Assembly: GCA_018823835.1 (NCBI GenBank)
Contig: JAHJHT010000009.1
Span: forward strand, 1 to 64,000
From: Alphaproteobacteria bacterium
Lineage (GTDB): Bacteria; Pseudomonadota; Alphaproteobacteria; Rhizobiales; Rhizobiaceae
Length of the DNA: 64,000 nucleotides
Reading direction: 5' to 3'
Shown: positions 16,318-29,226 of the stretch, in pieces
Position numbering within the stretch: the first letter of the stretch is position 1
How the letters are laid out: each line of letters opens with the position of its first letter
Made by a program: the position numbers and the translations under genes
The notes under the pieces: generated by a model
The model's input: the letters and a program-made list of their open reading frames with translations, nothing else
The model's database searches: none
Told to the model about the DNA's origin: nothing

Positions 16318-18729
16318 TCAGCTGAAATAGGCCTTTGCGATGATGTCGTAGAGGCTGCCAATGTCGTTGGCGAGCTTGTTCAGCGCATCGGAATCGAGAT
16401 CGCCGGGCTCCTGGATCGCAAGCATGGTGTGCAGGCGAAGCACTTCCTTGGCCGCCGGTGTCAGATGTCCGCCCGGACCGCCGCCCGGCAGGTGGTCGAT
16501 CTCCTGCTTCAGCCGTTCGAGCTGGAAGATGACGGAGCGCGGGTTGAGCGGGTCGAGTGCCAGCAGGTCGACCAGGCTGCGGCGTCCCGAACTGACCGTA
16601 TATTGCCGGCGGTGGGTCATCACGCTGTCGCCGATCTCCAGCATCATGTCGATGGCGCCGTCGGGCGCATCCTCGCGGGTCAGCCAGCCGAGCGAGCGCG
16701 CGATCTGGATGGCGCGCTCGAGGCGGCGGCCGATCTCGAGGAAACGCCATCCGGTGAAGCGGTACATGTTCTCGCCGAGCAGGCCCGAAAAGCCGGCGAG
16801 CTTGCGCAGCAGGATCGTCATGGCGCGCGTGGCGTCATCGCCCGGCTCGACGCTGCCGGCGAAGCGGTGGATGGTCTTGGAGAGGTCGCGCAGCGCCAGC
16901 CAGCCGTCCGGCGAGAAGCGGTCGCGGATCTGTCCGGCGCTGTAGACGGCGTTGTCGAGGTTGCGGATCAGGCCCGGCGGAACGGCGATCTCTGCGTCGG
17001 TGCCGAAGGGTTTCAGGTAGTCGCGGATATCGGCCAGCAGCGGCATCGCCGGGTCGGACGTTTCGGCCAGCCGCACGTGGTAGGCGCGTAGCACGCGCAC
17101 CGTGTCCTCGGAGCGTTCGATGTGACGCCCCAGCCATGTCAGGTTCTCGGCGGCGCGGCTGGGCAGCCTGCCCGGCACGTTGCGCTTGAAGACGTCGCGC
17201 TCGCGCGGCAGCAGCGTCTCCTTCTTCACCGGGCTGTCGCTCACCACCCACACGTCAGCCGCCTGGCCGCCGCGCTGCATGGCGATTGCCGTGGTGTCGA
17301 GCGAATAGCCGATGCGGGCAAAGCCGCCCGGCATGACGACCCAGCCGTCCGGGGTGCGTGCCAGGTAGACGCGCAGGCTCGCCGGGCGCGGCTCGAGCCG
17401 GCCGCCGACGAAGACCGGCGTCGTCGACAGCGTCACCGCCTCCTGGCCGACGAAGTCACCGCCATTGGCCTCGATGCGCGCAAGCAGTTCCGCGCGGTCG
17501 CCGGCCGACAGCGTCGAGCCAAGCACCGTGGCGTTGTCGTCCTCGAAGGGCAGGCGCGTCGATTGCGCCGGGCCGATCATCATGCGGTCGAAATTGTCGA
17601 TCACTTCCCGGCGTTCGGTTTCCTGGCCACACCACCAGGTGGCGATCGACGACAGCTCCAGTTCCTCGCCGCGCAGTGCGCGCGAAATCTTGGGCAGGAA
17701 GGCGAGGAGGGCGCGGGTCTCGAGGATGCCGGAACCCAGCGCGTTGACGGAAGTCACGGAGCCCCGACGCACCGCTTCGGCCAGGCCCGGGGTGCCAATC
17801 TGCGAATCGGAGCGCAGTTCCAGCGGGTCGGCGAAGGCGGCGTCGAGCCGCCGCCACAGCACGCTGATCGGCCGCAGTCCCGCAACCGTGCGCACCATCA
17901 GCCGGCCGTCGGCGACCGTCAGGTCCTCGCCCTCCAGCAGCATGATGCCGAGATAGCGCGCGATATAGGCATGCTCGAAATAGGTTTCGTTGAGCGGGCC
18001 GGGGGTCAGGATGGCGACGCGGCCGAAGGGCTCCGACGCCAGGCCGGTCAGCGCGTCCCTGAAGCGCCGGAAAAAGCCGGCCAACCGGTGGACATGCATC
18101 TCGCCATAGATGTCGGAGAGCGCGCGCGTCGTTGCCACCCGGTTCTCCAGCGCAAATCCGGCGCCCGAGGGCGCCTGCATGCGGTCGCCGAGCACCCACC
18201 ACTGGCCGTTCGGGCCACGGCCGAGTTCGAAGGCGCAGAAGTGCAGGAAGTGCCCGCCGGCCGGCTTCACGCCGGCGAACGGGCGCAGGAATTCCGGGCT
18301 CGAGGCGATCAGCCCCGGCGGCAGCACCCGCTCGGAGACCAGCCGGTTGGGACCGTATATGTCGGCGCAGATCGCCTCGAAGAGATCGGCGCGCTGCATC
18401 AATCCGGAGCTGATGCCGGCCCATTCCTTCTCGTCGAGCAGCAGCGGCACATGCGCCAGCGGCCATTCCCGCTCGTTGGTGCCGGCTTTGTCGTAGACGC
18501 GGTAATAGACGCCGGCGTCGCGCAGGTACTGGTTGGCGCGGGCAAAGCGCCGCGTCAGTTCCTCCGAGCCCAACGCTTCCAGCGAGGCGACGAATTTCTG
18601 CCAGATCGCTTTCGGGTTGCCGGCGGCGTCGACCATCTCGTCGACGATGCCAGCGATCGGCCGGTATCCGGCGAGAAGGTTGCCCGTTCCTTTGCCGCGC
18701 GGCAGTTGGGCTGGCGCTGGATCGCTCAT
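16318..18729 (-). CDS. Circularly permuted ATP-grasp + alpha-E (DUF403) fusion
   Basis: This 803-residue protein joins two domains that are often separate genes. Residues up to about 480 form a circularly permuted ATP-grasp (DUF404/DUF407 type), expected to be a carboxylate-amine ligase. From about 510 to the end lies an alpha-E (DUF403) domain, recognised by NLTWLGRHIERSEDTVRVLRA. The ATG at 18729 is preferred; a GTG at 18756 is also in frame, 12 nt after the stop of the upstream gene. Comparative genomics has proposed that ATP-grasp, alpha-E and transglutaminase clusters make or modify peptides. The product is unknown. Confidence 0.88.
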   Translation of the reverse strand: MSDPAPAQLPRGKGTGNLLAGYRPIAGIVDEMVDAAGNPKAIWQKFVASLEALGSEELTRRFARANQYLRDAGVYYRVYDKAGTNEREWPLAHVPLLLDEKEWAGISSGLMQRADLFEAICADIYGPNRLVSERVLPPGLIASSPEFLRPFAGVKPAGGHFLHFCAFELGRGPNGQWWVLGDRMQAPSGAGFALENRVATTRALSDIYGEMHVHRLAGFFRRFRDALTGLASEPFGRVAILTPGPLNETYFEHAYIARYLGIMLLEGEDLTVADGRLMVRTVAGLRPISVLWRRLDAAFADPLELRSDSQIGTPGLAEAVRRGSVTSVNALGSGILETRALLAFLPKISRALRGEELELSSIATWWCGQETERREVIDNFDRMMIGPAQSTRLPFEDDNATVLGSTLSAGDRAELLARIEANGGDFVGQEAVTLSTTPVFVGGRLEPRPASLRVYLARTPDGWVVMPGGFARIGYSLDTTAIAMQRGGQAADVWVVSDSPVKKETLLPRERDVFKRNVPGRLPSRAAENLTWLGRHIERSEDTVRVLRAYHVRLAETSDPAMPLLADIRDYLKPFGTDAEIAVPPGLIRNLDNAVYSAGQIRDRFSPDGWLALRDLSKTIHRFAGSVEPGDDATRAMTILLRKLAGFSGLLGENMYRFTGWRFLEIGRRLERAIQIARSLGWLTREDAPDGAIDMMLEIGDSVMTHRRQYTVSSGRRSLVDLLALDPLNPRSVIFQLERLKQEIDHLPGGGPGGHLTPAAKEVLRLHTMLAIQEPGDLDSDALNKLANDIGSLYDIIAKAYFS

Positions 18730-18768
18730 GTCGGCTGAACCGGGCCTCGTCTGCACCGCTTCATCGCG

Positions 18769-21700
18769 TCACAACCTGGACGGATGCCTGAGGTCGAGCG
18801 TCATCGGGAACTCCTCGGAGGGCAGTTCCTGCAACGGCTCGTAGCCCGAGGGCGTGTGGCCCTGCGGTTCGAAGCGGGCCAGTCTCCGCGCCTCCGCCTC
18901 GTTGGCGTTGACCGGGAATGTGTCGTAGCTGCGGCCGCCCGGATGGGCGACATGATAGACGCAGCCGCCGACGGCGCGGCCCGACCAGCGGTCGTAGATG
19001 TCGAACACCAGCGGCGTGTTGACCGGCAGTGCCGGGTGCAGGCCGGAGGAAGGCTGCCACGCCTTGTAGCGCAGGCCGGCGACAGAAACCTCGCGGTTGT
19101 CGGTCTGCTTCATCGGCATCACCCGACCGTTGCAGACGATGGCGTGGCGCTCGGGGTTCAGCCCCTCGGTCTTCACCTGCAGCCTTTCGACCGAGGAATC
19201 GACGAAGCGAACCGTACCGCCGATGGCACCCTGTTCGCCCATCACGTGCCAGGGCTCCAGCGCCTGGCGAAGCTCGAGCTTCACGCCGGAATAGTCGACC
19301 TCGCCGCAGAACGGGAAACGGAACTCCAGCTGCGCATCGAACCATTCGGGACGGAACGCGAAACCGTTCTGCTTCAGGTCTTCGAGCACATCGAGGAAAT
19401 CGGCCCAGACATAATGCGGCAGCATGAAACGGTCATGCAGCGATGTCCCCCAGCGGGTGAAGCGGCCGTCGATCGGGTTCTGCCATAGGCGCGCGATGAT
19501 GGCGCGCACCAGCAATTGCTGGGCAAGGCTCATGCGCGCATTGGGCGGCATCTCGAACCCGCGGAACTCGACGAGGCCGAGCCGGCCGGTCGGTCCGTCC
19601 GGCGAGAACAGCTTGTCGATGCAGATTTCGGAGCGGTGCGTGTTGCCGGTGACGTCGACCAGCAGATTGCGGAACAGCCGGTCGACCAGCCACGGCAGCG
19701 GTGCCTCGCCGATGCCCGGAGGCGGCACCTGCGCCATGGCGATTTCCAGCTCGTAGAGGCTGTCGTGGCGCGCCTCGTCGAAGCGCGGCGCCTGGCTGGT
19801 CGGGCCGATGAACAGGCCTGAAAACAGGTAGGACAGCGCCGGGTGTCGCTGCCAGTAGAGTACCAGGCTCTTCAGCAGGTCGGGCCGGCGCAGGAAGGGG
19901 CTGTCATTGGGCGTCGCGCCGCCGACCACAACATGGTTGCCGCCGCCGGTGCCGGTGTGGCGGCCGTCGATCATGAACTTGTCGGCGCCGAGCCTGGTCT
20001 GCCGCGCCTCCTCGTAGATGGCGGTGGTCGTCGCCACGCAATCCTGCCAGTTCGATGCCGGATGGATGTTGACCTCGATGACGCCGGGATCGGGCGCGAC
20101 CCGGATGACGTTGAGGCGCGGGTCGTGCGGCGGGCCGTAACCCTCGATATGCACCTGCAGCCCGGTCTTGCGGGCGGCGTTCTCGGCCGCGGCGATCAGT
20201 TCGAGATAGTCTTCCACCGCCTCGACCGGCGGCATGAAGACGCTGAGGCGTCCGTCGCGCGGTTCGACCGAGAGCGCGGTCCGCACTGCGCCGCCGATTT
20301 CGCCAAGCTCCTGCTCGACGCGTTCCTGGCCGCCGGTAGCGGCAGTGAAGGAGGCCGTTGCCTGGCGGCGCGCCATTTCGTCGGCGCCTTCCAGTTCAGC
20401 CGGAGCAGGCTCATGCGCCAGAGCATCGTGCGCCGGCAGGGGGCCGCGCGGCAGCGACGGGTCGACCGGCACGATGTAAGGATATTGCGACGGCGGCACA
20501 TGCGGCAGGGTGCCGAGCGGCAGGCGGTAGCCGACCGGCGAATCTCCGGGCACGAGAAACAGCTTGCCGCGCCTCGTCTTCCACTTTTCAGAACGCCAGC
20601 GCGGTCCGCTCGCGGCCTGGCTCTGCCAGCGCTGGATGGGCAGCACGTAGCCCGACGGCTTGGTCAGGCCACGCTCGAAGACGCGCGCCATGCGGCTGCG
20701 CTCCTCAGGATCCTCCAGCTTGGAGTTGGACGGATCGACGTTGTCGGGCAACTGGCTTTCCTTGAGCAGCCACTCGCCCGGGTCCTCATAGGCTTCGGCG
20801 ACCATCTCGGACTCGATGCCGAGTTCGCCGGCCATCGCCGTCAGGAGCTTCTCGGCATCTTCCGGGCTCGTGCTGCCCGTCGCCTTTTCCTTGGCGATCA
20901 GGTCCGGGTCCGACCAGACCGGCTCGCCGTCGGCGCGCCAGAACAGCGAAAAGGTCCAGCGCGGCAGGCTCTCGCCCGGATACCACTTGCCCTGGCCGTA
21001 ATGCAGAAAGCCGTTCGGCGCGAAGCGCTCGCGCAGCCGGCGGATCAGCGCATCGGCCTTCTCGCGCTTGGTCGGGCCGACGGCGGCAGTGTTCCACTCC
21101 TCGCTCTCGAAATCGTCGATCGACACGAAGGTCGGTTCGCCGCCCATGGTCAGCCGCACGTCACCTTCCTTCAGGACCTCGTCGACCTTGTTGCCAAGCG
21201 CGTCGAGCGCATCCCAGCTTTCGTCCGAAAACGGCTTGGTGATGCGCGGATGCTCGGCGACCCGGTCGACGCGCATGTCGAAGTCGAATTCGACATTGGC
21301 GAAGCTTGCCATGCCGGAAATCGGCGCGGCGTTGCGGTAATGCGGCGTGGCGGCCAGCGGCACATGGCTCTCGCCGGTCAGCAGGCCGGAGGTCGGATCG
21401 AGGCCGATCCAGCCGGCGCCCGGAATATAGACCTCGCACCAGGCATGCAGGTCGGTGAAGTCGACCGCCGTGCCGGCGGGACCGTCGAGCGCCACCAGGT
21501 CGGGCTTCAACTGGATCAGGTAGCCCGACACGAAGCGTGCGGCGATGCCGAGATTGCGCAGCGCCTGGACCAGCAGCCAGCTTGAATCGCGGCACGAACC
21601 CTTGGCGGCGCCGAGCGTCTCCTCCGGCGTCATCACGCCCGTTTCCATGCGGATGATGTAGCCGATTTCGCGTTGCACTTGCGCGTTCAGCGCGACGACG

Positions 21701-22131
21701 AAATTGACCGTGTTGGTGTGCGAATGGTCGACCCGCTCCAGGAAACCCTTCAGCAGCGGTCCGGCAGGCTCCGGCGTGCGGTAGATTTCGAGGTCGTCGC
21801 GAATGTCTTCCGGGTATTCGAAGGGATAGGTTTCCGCCGAGGGTTCGACGAAAAAGTCGAACGGGTTGTAGACCGTCATGTCGGCAACCAGATCGACCTC
21901 GATCTTCAGCTCCATCACCGGCTCCGGGAAGACGAAGCGTGCCAGGAAGTTGCCGTACGGATCCTGCTGGACGTTGACGAAATGATTGTCGGGCGACACC
22001 TTCAGCGAGTGGCTGAGCACCTTGGTGCGCGAATGCGGCGCTGGCTGCAGACGGATGACCTGCGGTCCAAGCGTGACGGGCTGGTCATACTTGTAGTGGG
22101 TGCGGTGATAGACGGCTGCGAGGATCGCCAT
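18769..22131 (-). CDS. Transglutaminase-DUF2126 fusion protein
   Basis: This protein of about 1,120 residues begins with a bacterial transglutaminase N-domain ([12 protein letters not shown]). The core has Cys in KGSCRDSSW, His in DLHAWCEV and Asp in GLDPTSGL. The remaining 800 or so residues are DUF2126, with conserved [22 protein letters not shown] and [21 protein letters not shown]2126 has been suggested to be a ligase of the glutamine-synthetase-like COOH-NH2 ligase fold; I treat this as tentative. The start at ATG 22131 is chosen because homology begins there; an in-frame GTG lies at 22176. It leads a three-gene operon with the ATP-grasp/alpha-E and second transglutaminase genes. Confidence 0.88.
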   Translation of the reverse strand: MAILAAVYHRTHYKYDQPVTLGPQVIRLQPAPHSRTKVLSHSLKVSPDNHFVNVQQDPYGNFLARFVFPEPVMELKIEVDLVADMTVYNPFDFFVEPSAETYPFEYPEDIRDDLEIYRTPEPAGPLLKGFLERVDHSHTNTVNFVVALNAQVQREIGYIIRMETGVMTPEETLGAAKGSCRDSSWLLVQALRNLGIAARFVSGYLIQLKPDLVALDGPAGTAVDFTDLHAWCEVYIPGAGWIGLDPTSGLLTGESHVPLAATPHYRNAAPISGMASFANVEFDFDMRVDRVAEHPRITKPFSDESWDALDALGNKVDEVLKEGDVRLTMGGEPTFVSIDDFESEEWNTAAVGPTKREKADALIRRLRERFAPNGFLHYGQGKWYPGESLPRWTFSLFWRADGEPVWSDPDLIAKEKATGSTSPEDAEKLLTAMAGELGIESEMVAEAYEDPGEWLLKESQLPDNVDPSNSKLEDPEERSRMARVFERGLTKPSGYVLPIQRWQSQAASGPRWRSEKWKTRRGKLFLVPGDSPVGYRLPLGTLPHVPPSQYPYIVPVDPSLPRGPLPAHDALAHEPAPAELEGADEMARRQATASFTAATGGQERVEQELGEIGGAVRTALSVEPRDGRLSVFMPPVEAVEDYLELIAAAENAARKTGLQVHIEGYGPPHDPRLNVIRVAPDPGVIEVNIHPASNWQDCVATTTAIYEEARQTRLGADKFMIDGRHTGTGGGNHVVVGGATPNDSPFLRRPDLLKSLVLYWQRHPALSYLFSGLFIGPTSQAPRFDEARHDSLYELEIAMAQVPPPGIGEAPLPWLVDRLFRNLLVDVTGNTHRSEICIDKLFSPDGPTGRLGLVEFRGFEMPPNARMSLAQQLLVRAIIARLWQNPIDGRFTRWGTSLHDRFMLPHYVWADFLDVLEDLKQNGFAFRPEWFDAQLEFRFPFCGEVDYSGVKLELRQALEPWHVMGEQGAIGGTVRFVDSSVERLQVKTEGLNPERHAIVCNGRVMPMKQTDNREVSVAGLRYKAWQPSSGLHPALPVNTPLVFDIYDRWSGRAVGGCVYHVAHPGGRSYDTFPVNANEAEARRLARFEPQGHTPSGYEPLQELPSEEFPMTLDLRHPSRL

Positions 22132-22280
22132 GTTGGCTTGAGATTCCGGTTCTTCTTGAAGGCCGGACTCTTCCACATCTGCCGGCCAATCACCAAGCTC
22201 TTATTGCACAGCAGCATGAATTGGCGTGGGTACAACCCGGGCGGATTCCAGGTATAAACCCGTCGCGGTGTCCGGACGGC

Positions 22281-23636
22281 TCAGACCGCGGAAAGCTGCA
22301 ACATCGCAGCGCGGAACTTTTGCCCAATCTCGCTTCGCCGAAAATGCCGGCCACCTTCGACCAGTTTTTTTCCGCGAACCCAGGCACAATCCACTCTTGT
22401 CCCGCCGGCAAAGATCCAGGCGTCGAGGATGGCATCGTCCGCCTTGCCGGCCAGCGATACGGCCTCGGCATCGAGCGATACGATGTCGGCAGGCGCGCCC
22501 ACGGCGAGGCCGGCGTTTTGGGCACCCAGTGCCTTGCTGCCGCCGGTCAGGGCCGCGTCGAACAGGGCGCGTCCGTTGGACTGGCCGGGCTTGGCCAGCA
22601 CGTTGCGCGCGCGATGGGACAGGCGCTGCGAGTACTCGTACTGGCGCAACTCGTCGGGCAAGCCGATCAGCACGTTGGAGTCGGAGCCGATGCCGAAGCG
22701 GCCACCGTTCGCGTGGAAAAGCTGTCCCGAAAACGTGCCGTCGCCGAGATTGGCCTCGGTAACGGGACACAGTCCGGCAACCGCGCCGCTGCGTGCCATG
22801 GCGGTCGTTTCGGCATCTGTCATGTGAGTGGCGTGGATGAGGCACCAGCGGTCACCGATGTCGGCATTGTCGAGCAGCCACTCGACCGGACGTGCTCCCG
22901 ACCAGGCCACGCAGTCCTCGACCTCGCGGACCTGCTCGGCAACGTGGATGTGCACAGGAGCGCCGCCTGCCATTGCGACGACCGCGGCAAGCTCGTCCGG
23001 CGTCACGGCGCGCAGGCTGTGCGGCGCCACGCCGATGACGGCCTCGGGTATCGATTCAAGTGCCTTGCGGGCTGATTCATGCAGCCGGGCGAAGCTGTTG
23101 AGATCATTGATGAAGCGGCGCTGGTTTTCGACCGGTTCGGCGCCGCCGAAACCGGAATGGGCGTAGAAGACCGGCAGCAGCGTTAGACCTATGCCGGTCG
23201 TGTCGGCGGCTGCCGCGATGCGCGCGGCCATCTCGCCGACGTCGGCATAGGGCTGCCCCTCCGGGTCATGATGGAGGTAGTGGAACTCACCGACGCGCGA
23301 GAACCCGGCCTCCAGCATCTCCATATAGAGCTGGGCAGCGACTGCCTCGACCTGCTCGGGATTCATGGTGAGCGCGAAGCGGTACATCACCTCGCGCCAG
23401 GACCAGAAGCTGTCGGCGCCGGGACCCCTAATTTCGGCGAGGCCCGCCATGCCGCGCTGGAAGGCATGGCTGTGAAGATTGGGCATGCCGGGCAGCAGGA
23501 TCGCGTGGCGCTCGTCGCCGGCTTTGGGCGCCGTACCCGTCGTTACGGAGACCATGCGCCCGCCCGACATGACGAGCCGCACGTCCTTTGCCCATCCCCC
23601 GGGAAGCAGTGCCTGTCGTGCGAAGATGCTGGTCAC
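22281..23636 (-). CDS. hutF: Formimidoylglutamate deiminase
   Basis: HutF converts N-formimidoyl-glutamate to N-formylglutamate and ammonia, the branch of histidine degradation completed by HutG. The 451-residue protein is an amidohydrolase with the metal motifs [23 protein letters not shown] and GSDSN. The GTG start at 23636 is preferred because GGAG lies 8 nt upstream; the longer frame starts with TTG. It is divergent from hutI across a gap with a perfect palindrome and is probably controlled by HutC. Confidence 0.95.
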   Translation of the reverse strand: MTSIFARQALLPGGWAKDVRLVMSGGRMVSVTTGTAPKAGDERHAILLPGMPNLHSHAFQRGMAGLAEIRGPGADSFWSWREVMYRFALTMNPEQVEAVAAQLYMEMLEAGFSRVGEFHYLHHDPEGQPYADVGEMAARIAAAADTTGIGLTLLPVFYAHSGFGGAEPVENQRRFINDLNSFARLHESARKALESIPEAVIGVAPHSLRAVTPDELAAVVAMAGGAPVHIHVAEQVREVEDCVAWSGARPVEWLLDNADIGDRWCLIHATHMTDAETTAMARSGAVAGLCPVTEANLGDGTFSGQLFHANGGRFGIGSDSNVLIGLPDELRQYEYSQRLSHRARNVLAKPGQSNGRALFDAALTGGSKALGAQNAGLAVGAPADIVSLDAEAVSLAGKADDAILDAWIFAGGTRVDCAWVRGKKLVEGGRHFRRSEIGQKFRAAMLQLSAV

Positions 23637-23680
23637 CTGATAGTCTCCGGTAGTGCGAGAGCCGCTTGCGTCCAATTCCG

Positions 23681-23696
23681 ATATGTATATACATAT
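23681..23696. promoter_or_regulatory. Perfect 16-bp palindrome, candidate HutC operator
   Basis: ATATGTATATACATAT is a perfect inverted repeat lying 44 bp upstream of hutF and 27 bp upstream of hutI, in the only intergenic space between the two divergent units. GntR/HutC regulators commonly bind TGTnTAnACA-like dyads. The element at 40808-40819 upstream of the hutC-linked ABC importer shares the TGT and ACA half-sites. HutC binding is inferred. Confidence 0.72.
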
Positions 23697-23723
23697 GAGC
23701 GGCCGATTGAAAACGGGAAACTC

Positions 23724-24959
23724 ATGACGGACCGCAGCAACCCAGTATCGGGACAGACGCGCATCTGGCGCAATGCCCGCCTTGCCACGCTGGCCGAAAA
23801 CGCGCCGGGCCTCGGCATCGTGGAAGCCGGTGCCGTCGCCGCACGCGACGGCCGCATCGTCTTTGCCGGACCCGAGGCCGACATGCCATCGGGGCTAGGG
23901 GACGGCCCGGACATCAAGGATTGCGGCGGCCGCTGGATCACGCCCGGCCTTATCGACTGCCACACCCATCTGGTGCATGCCGGCAACCGCGCCAACGAGT
24001 TCGAAATGCGCCTCGCCGGTGCGACCTATGAAGAGGTCGCGCGGGCCGGCGGCGGCATCGTCTCCTCGGTCAAGGCGCTGCGCGCCGCCAGCGAGGACGA
24101 ACTCGTAGCGCAGTCGCTGCCGCGCCTCGACACCATGATCGCCGAAGGCGTCACAACCATCGAAATCAAGTCCGGCTACGGCCTCGACCTCGACAACGAG
24201 AGGAAGTCGCTCAAGGCGGCGCGCCGCATGGGCGAGGAAAGACCGGTCACCGTGCGCAGCACCTTCCTTGGCGCCCACGCGCTGCCGCCGGAGGCCGCCG
24301 GCGACAAGGATGCCTATATCCAGCGTGTCGCCCGCGACATGCTGCCGGCGATCGCCGCGGCAGGTCTCGCCGATGCCGTTGACGGGTTCTGCGAGGGTAT
24401 CGCCTTCTCGCCCGAACAGATCGCAACGGTTTTCCAGGCGGCACAGAATCTCGGCCTGCCGGTCAAGCTGCATGCCGACCAGCTTTCCAACCTCGGTGGC
24501 GCGGCCCTCGCGGCGAGTTTCGGCGCATTGTCCGTCGATCACCTCGAGTACACCGACAAGGTCGGCGCCATCGCCATGGCCGGCGCGGGCAGCGTCGCCG
24601 TGATTCTACCCGGCGCCTACTACTTCATCCGCGAGACGAAGAAGCCGCCGATCGACCTCTTCCGCGGCTACGGCGTGAAGATGGCGGTCGCCACCGACTG
24701 CAATCCCGGCACCTCCCCGCTGACTTCGCTGCTCTTGACCATGAACATGGCGGCGACGCTGTTCGGCATGACGGTCGATGAATGTCTCGCCGGCGTCACC
24801 CGCGAAGCCGCCCGCGCGCTCGGGCTTCTCGCCGACACCGGCACGCTCGAGGCTGGAAAATCGGCCGACCTCGCCATCTGGGACATCGAGAGCCCGGCCG
24901 AGCTCGTCTACCGCATCGGGTTCAACCCGCTTTACCGCCGCGTCTGGAGAGGCCAATGA
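23724..24959 (+). CDS. hutI: Imidazolonepropionase
   Basis: HutI hydrolyses imidazolone-5-propionate to N-formimidoyl-glutamate in the cytoplasm. The 411-residue protein has the amidohydrolase metal motif [10 protein letters not shown], the family stretch [16 protein letters not shown] and a later ATDCNPGT segment with the metal-binding Asp. The ATG at 23724 is the first after the divergent promoter. The stop overlaps the hutH start as ATGA. It leads the hutIHGU unit. Confidence 0.96.
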   Translation: MTDRSNPVSGQTRIWRNARLATLAENAPGLGIVEAGAVAARDGRIVFAGPEADMPSGLGDGPDIKDCGGRWITPGLIDCHTHLVHAGNRANEFEMRLAGATYEEVARAGGGIVSSVKALRAASEDELVAQSLPRLDTMIAEGVTTIEIKSGYGLDLDNERKSLKAARRMGEERPVTVRSTFLGAHALPPEAAGDKDAYIQRVARDMLPAIAAAGLADAVDGFCEGIAFSPEQIATVFQAAQNLGLPVKLHADQLSNLGGAALAASFGALSVDHLEYTDKVGAIAMAGAGSVAVILPGAYYFIRETKKPPIDLFRGYGVKMAVATDCNPGTSPLTSLLLTMNMAATLFGMTVDECLAGVTREAARALGLLADTGTLEAGKSADLAIWDIESPAELVYRIGFNPLYRRVWRGQ

Positions 24960-26497
24960 CCGAAATCGTGCTCAAGCCCGGCAATGCGACGCTCGCCGAC
25001 TGGCGCGCCATCTACCGGGGCGCGGTGCCGAGGCTCGATCCGGCCTGCGGCCCGAAGATCGCGGCGAGTGCCGCTGCTGTCGCCCGCATCGTCGCCAAAG
25101 GCGAGCCGGTCTACGGCATCAATACCGGCTTCGGAAAACTCGCCAGCGTTCGCATTCCGGCCGATGACCTCGAAACCCTGCAGCGCAACATCGTGCTGTC
25201 GCATGCGGCGGGCGTCGGCGAGGCGATGCCGGTGGCGGTGACCCGGCTGATGATGGCGCTGAAGCTTGCGAGCCTGGCCCAGGGCGCTTCGGGCGTGAAG
25301 CCGGAGACGGTCGGACTTCTGGAAGCGATGCTGGCGAGCGACGTTGTCCCGGTGGTGCCGGGGCAGGGCTCGGTCGGCGCGTCGGGCGATCTCGCGCCGC
25401 TGGCGCACATGACGGCGGCGATGATCGGGGTCGGCGACTGCCACACGCCGCACGGCATCTTTCCGGCCAAGGTGGCCTTCGTCTCGCACGGGCTGGAGCC
25501 CGTGGTGCTGGGGCCCAAGGAAGGCCTGGCGCTGCTCAATGGTACACAGTTTTCAACGGCTTACGCGCTTGCCGCGCTTTTCGACGCCGAGGTGCTGTTC
25601 CAGTCCGCGCTGGTCACCGGGGCGCTGTCGACAGATGCCGCGAAGGGCTCCGACGCGCCCTTCGATCCGCGCATCCATGCGCTGCGCGGCCACAAGGGCC
25701 AGATCGAGACGGCGGCCGCCCTGCGCAACCTGATGGCGGGCAGCGCGATCCGCGCCTCGCACCTCGTCGGCGACGAGCGGGTGCAGGATCCCTATTGCCT
25801 GCGCTGCCAGCCGCAGGTGATGGGCGCGGCCCTCACGGTACTGCGCCAGGCTGCCGTAACGCTCGGTACGGAAGCTAATGGCGTGACCGATAACCCGTTG
25901 ATTTTCCCCGAGGATGACACGGCGCTGTCGGGCGGCAACTTCCATGCCGAGCCCGTCGCCTTCGCCGCCGACATGATCGCGCTGGCCGTCTGCGAGATCG
26001 GCTCGCTGGCGGAAAGGCGGATCGCCATGCTGGTCGATCCGGCGCTGTCGGGCATGCCTGCCTTCCTGACGCCGAAGCCCGGACTGAACTCCGGATTCAT
26101 GATCCCGCAGGTAACGGCGGCGGCCTTAGTGTCTGAAAACAAACAGAAAGCCTACCCGGCAAGCGTCGATTCGATTCCCACCTCGGCCAACCAGGAAGAC
26201 CATGTCTCGATGGCGGCGCACGGCGCAAGAAGGCTGATCGGCATGGTGGAGAACGCAACCGCGGTGATCGGCATCGAGCTCCTGGCAGCGGCGCAGGGCT
26301 GCGATTTCCATGCCCCGCTGGATTCCAGTCAAGCGCTTGAAAAGGTACGCAAAATTCTTCGCGCGCAGGTACCGCATCTCGACGACGACCGGCATTTCCA
26401 CCCCGACATGGAAAAGGCGATCGCGCTGGTGCGCTCCAGCGCGCTGCTCGACGCGGCGCAAGCCATTGATCTTCCTGGCATTTCCGGAGATCTTTGA
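24956..26497 (+). CDS. hutH: Histidine ammonia-lyase
   Basis: HutH deaminates histidine to urocanate. The 513-residue protein contains the Ala142-Ser143-Gly144 triad that cyclises into the MIO prosthetic group, within [12 protein letters not shown]. The position matches that known for the Pseudomonas enzyme. Other family segments are INTGFGKLA near residue 53 and NQEDHVSM in the C-terminal third. It overlaps hutI by 4 bp and hutG by 1 bp, giving strong translational coupling. Confidence 0.97.
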   Translation: MTEIVLKPGNATLADWRAIYRGAVPRLDPACGPKIAASAAAVARIVAKGEPVYGINTGFGKLASVRIPADDLETLQRNIVLSHAAGVGEAMPVAVTRLMMALKLASLAQGASGVKPETVGLLEAMLASDVVPVVPGQGSVGASGDLAPLAHMTAAMIGVGDCHTPHGIFPAKVAFVSHGLEPVVLGPKEGLALLNGTQFSTAYALAALFDAEVLFQSALVTGALSTDAAKGSDAPFDPRIHALRGHKGQIETAAALRNLMAGSAIRASHLVGDERVQDPYCLRCQPQVMGAALTVLRQAAVTLGTEANGVTDNPLIFPEDDTALSGGNFHAEPVAFAADMIALAVCEIGSLAERRIAMLVDPALSGMPAFLTPKPGLNSGFMIPQVTAAALVSENKQKAYPASVDSIPTSANQEDHVSMAAHGARRLIGMVENATAVIGIELLAAAQGCDFHAPLDSSQALEKVRKILRAQVPHLDDDRHFHPDMEKAIALVRSSALLDAAQAIDLPGISGDL

Positions 26498-27303
26498 TGC
26501 AGCCAGTCGAAGTTTTCCAGGGCACGTCGCCGGTCATTCTAGGGCTGCCGCACACCGGCACGCACGTCCCGGACGACATTGCCAAGCATCTGAAGTCAAA
26601 CGGCAAACTCCTGCGCGACACGGACTGGCACGTGCATGAGCTGTATGCCGGGCTGCTGCCGCAGGCGACGACGGTACGGGCGACTTTCCACCGCTACGTG
26701 ATCGACGCCAACCGCGACCCGTCGGGGCAGAGCCTCTACCCCGGCCAAAACACTACCGGCTTGATTCCCTTGACGGATTTCGACGACCAGCCGCTCTGGA
26801 ACGAGGCGCCGGACGAAGCAGAGACGGCGCGGCGGCTGGAACAGTTTCACCGGCCGTACCACGCGGTACTCGCCAAAGAGATCGAAAGAGTGAGACAAAT
26901 CAACGGCATAGCGATCCTCTACGATTGCCACTCGATCCGCTCGACCTGCCCGTTCCTGTTCGAAGGGCAGTTGCCCGACTTTTCCATCGGCACCAATGAC
27001 GGTGCGACCTGCGCCCCGGAAATCGAGGAAGCCGTCCGGAAAACATGCGCTGAATCAGAGGGTTACACCCATGTGGTCAATGGCCGATTCAAGGGCGGTT
27101 GGACGACGCGCCACTATGGCAGGCCGGAAAACGGGGTGCATGCGATCCAGATGGAGCTTACGCAGCGCACGCATCTGGTGAGCGAATCCCTGCCTTTTGC
27201 CTATGACGGCGGGGATAAAGCGGTGCGCCTGCGCCGCGTTCTCCGGCAAATTCTGGAACAATTGCAGGGGCTTGCACCCAGACTGGCCGGCCGGGCCGGC
27301 TGA
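26497..27303 (+). CDS. hutG: N-formylglutamate deformylase
   Basis: HutG removes formate from N-formylglutamate to give glutamate, the last step of the HutF-HutG branch. The 268-residue protein has LGLPHTGTHVP at the N-terminus, DTDWHVHELY, IDANRDPSG and YDCHSIRS, all typical of the N-formylglutamate amidohydrolase family. The ATG at 26497 overlaps the hutH stop by one base; a TTG three bases earlier is not needed. Confidence 0.95.
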   Translation: MQPVEVFQGTSPVILGLPHTGTHVPDDIAKHLKSNGKLLRDTDWHVHELYAGLLPQATTVRATFHRYVIDANRDPSGQSLYPGQNTTGLIPLTDFDDQPLWNEAPDEAETARRLEQFHRPYHAVLAKEIERVRQINGIAILYDCHSIRSTCPFLFEGQLPDFSIGTNDGATCAPEIEEAVRKTCAESEGYTHVVNGRFKGGWTTRHYGRPENGVHAIQMELTQRTHLVSESLPFAYDGGDKAVRLRRVLRQILEQLQGLAPRLAGRAG

Positions 27304-27396
27304 ATTCATACACTCCGGCCGGGGCGCGGGAAAAAACCGGCGTTCCGGCGGCAACAGCCGGCGACGGCGCGTGGTTTTCGAGCGAAGGGCAGTGAC

Positions 27397-29067
<1,671 letters not shown>

Positions 29068-29188
29068 GATTCAGGTGAGGACGGCCTGCAAATGGCGGTG
29101 TTCTGCGGTTCCGGTGCTCACGTACCCAAATGTACGCTCCGCTCCGGTCCTCGAACACCACCATTTTCGACTCGCCCTGACCTGAATC
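29068..29188. repeat. Large imperfect palindrome after hutU
   Basis: A 121-bp imperfect inverted repeat starts on the base after the hutU stop. The outer arms pair GATTCAGGT with ACCTGAATC. Further in, AAATGG(C/T)GGTGTTC pairs with its complement, and the centre is CGTACCCAAATGTACG at 29121-29136. This layout resembles palindromic intergenic elements found in many copies in rhizobial genomes. It may act as a terminator for the hut unit and for the convergent HNH gene. Confidence 0.7.
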
Positions 29189-29226
29189 TTGGAGCCACAA
29201 AATTCGGCAATGCGGCTGGCAGAAGG

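Noticed and set aside
19843..21585. 580-residue open frame on the plus strand
   Set aside because: It is antisense to the transglutaminase-DUF2126 gene and has shadow-type composition.
22355..22380. T-run as a terminator
   Set aside because: It lies inside the hutF coding region with no stem next to it in the right orientation.
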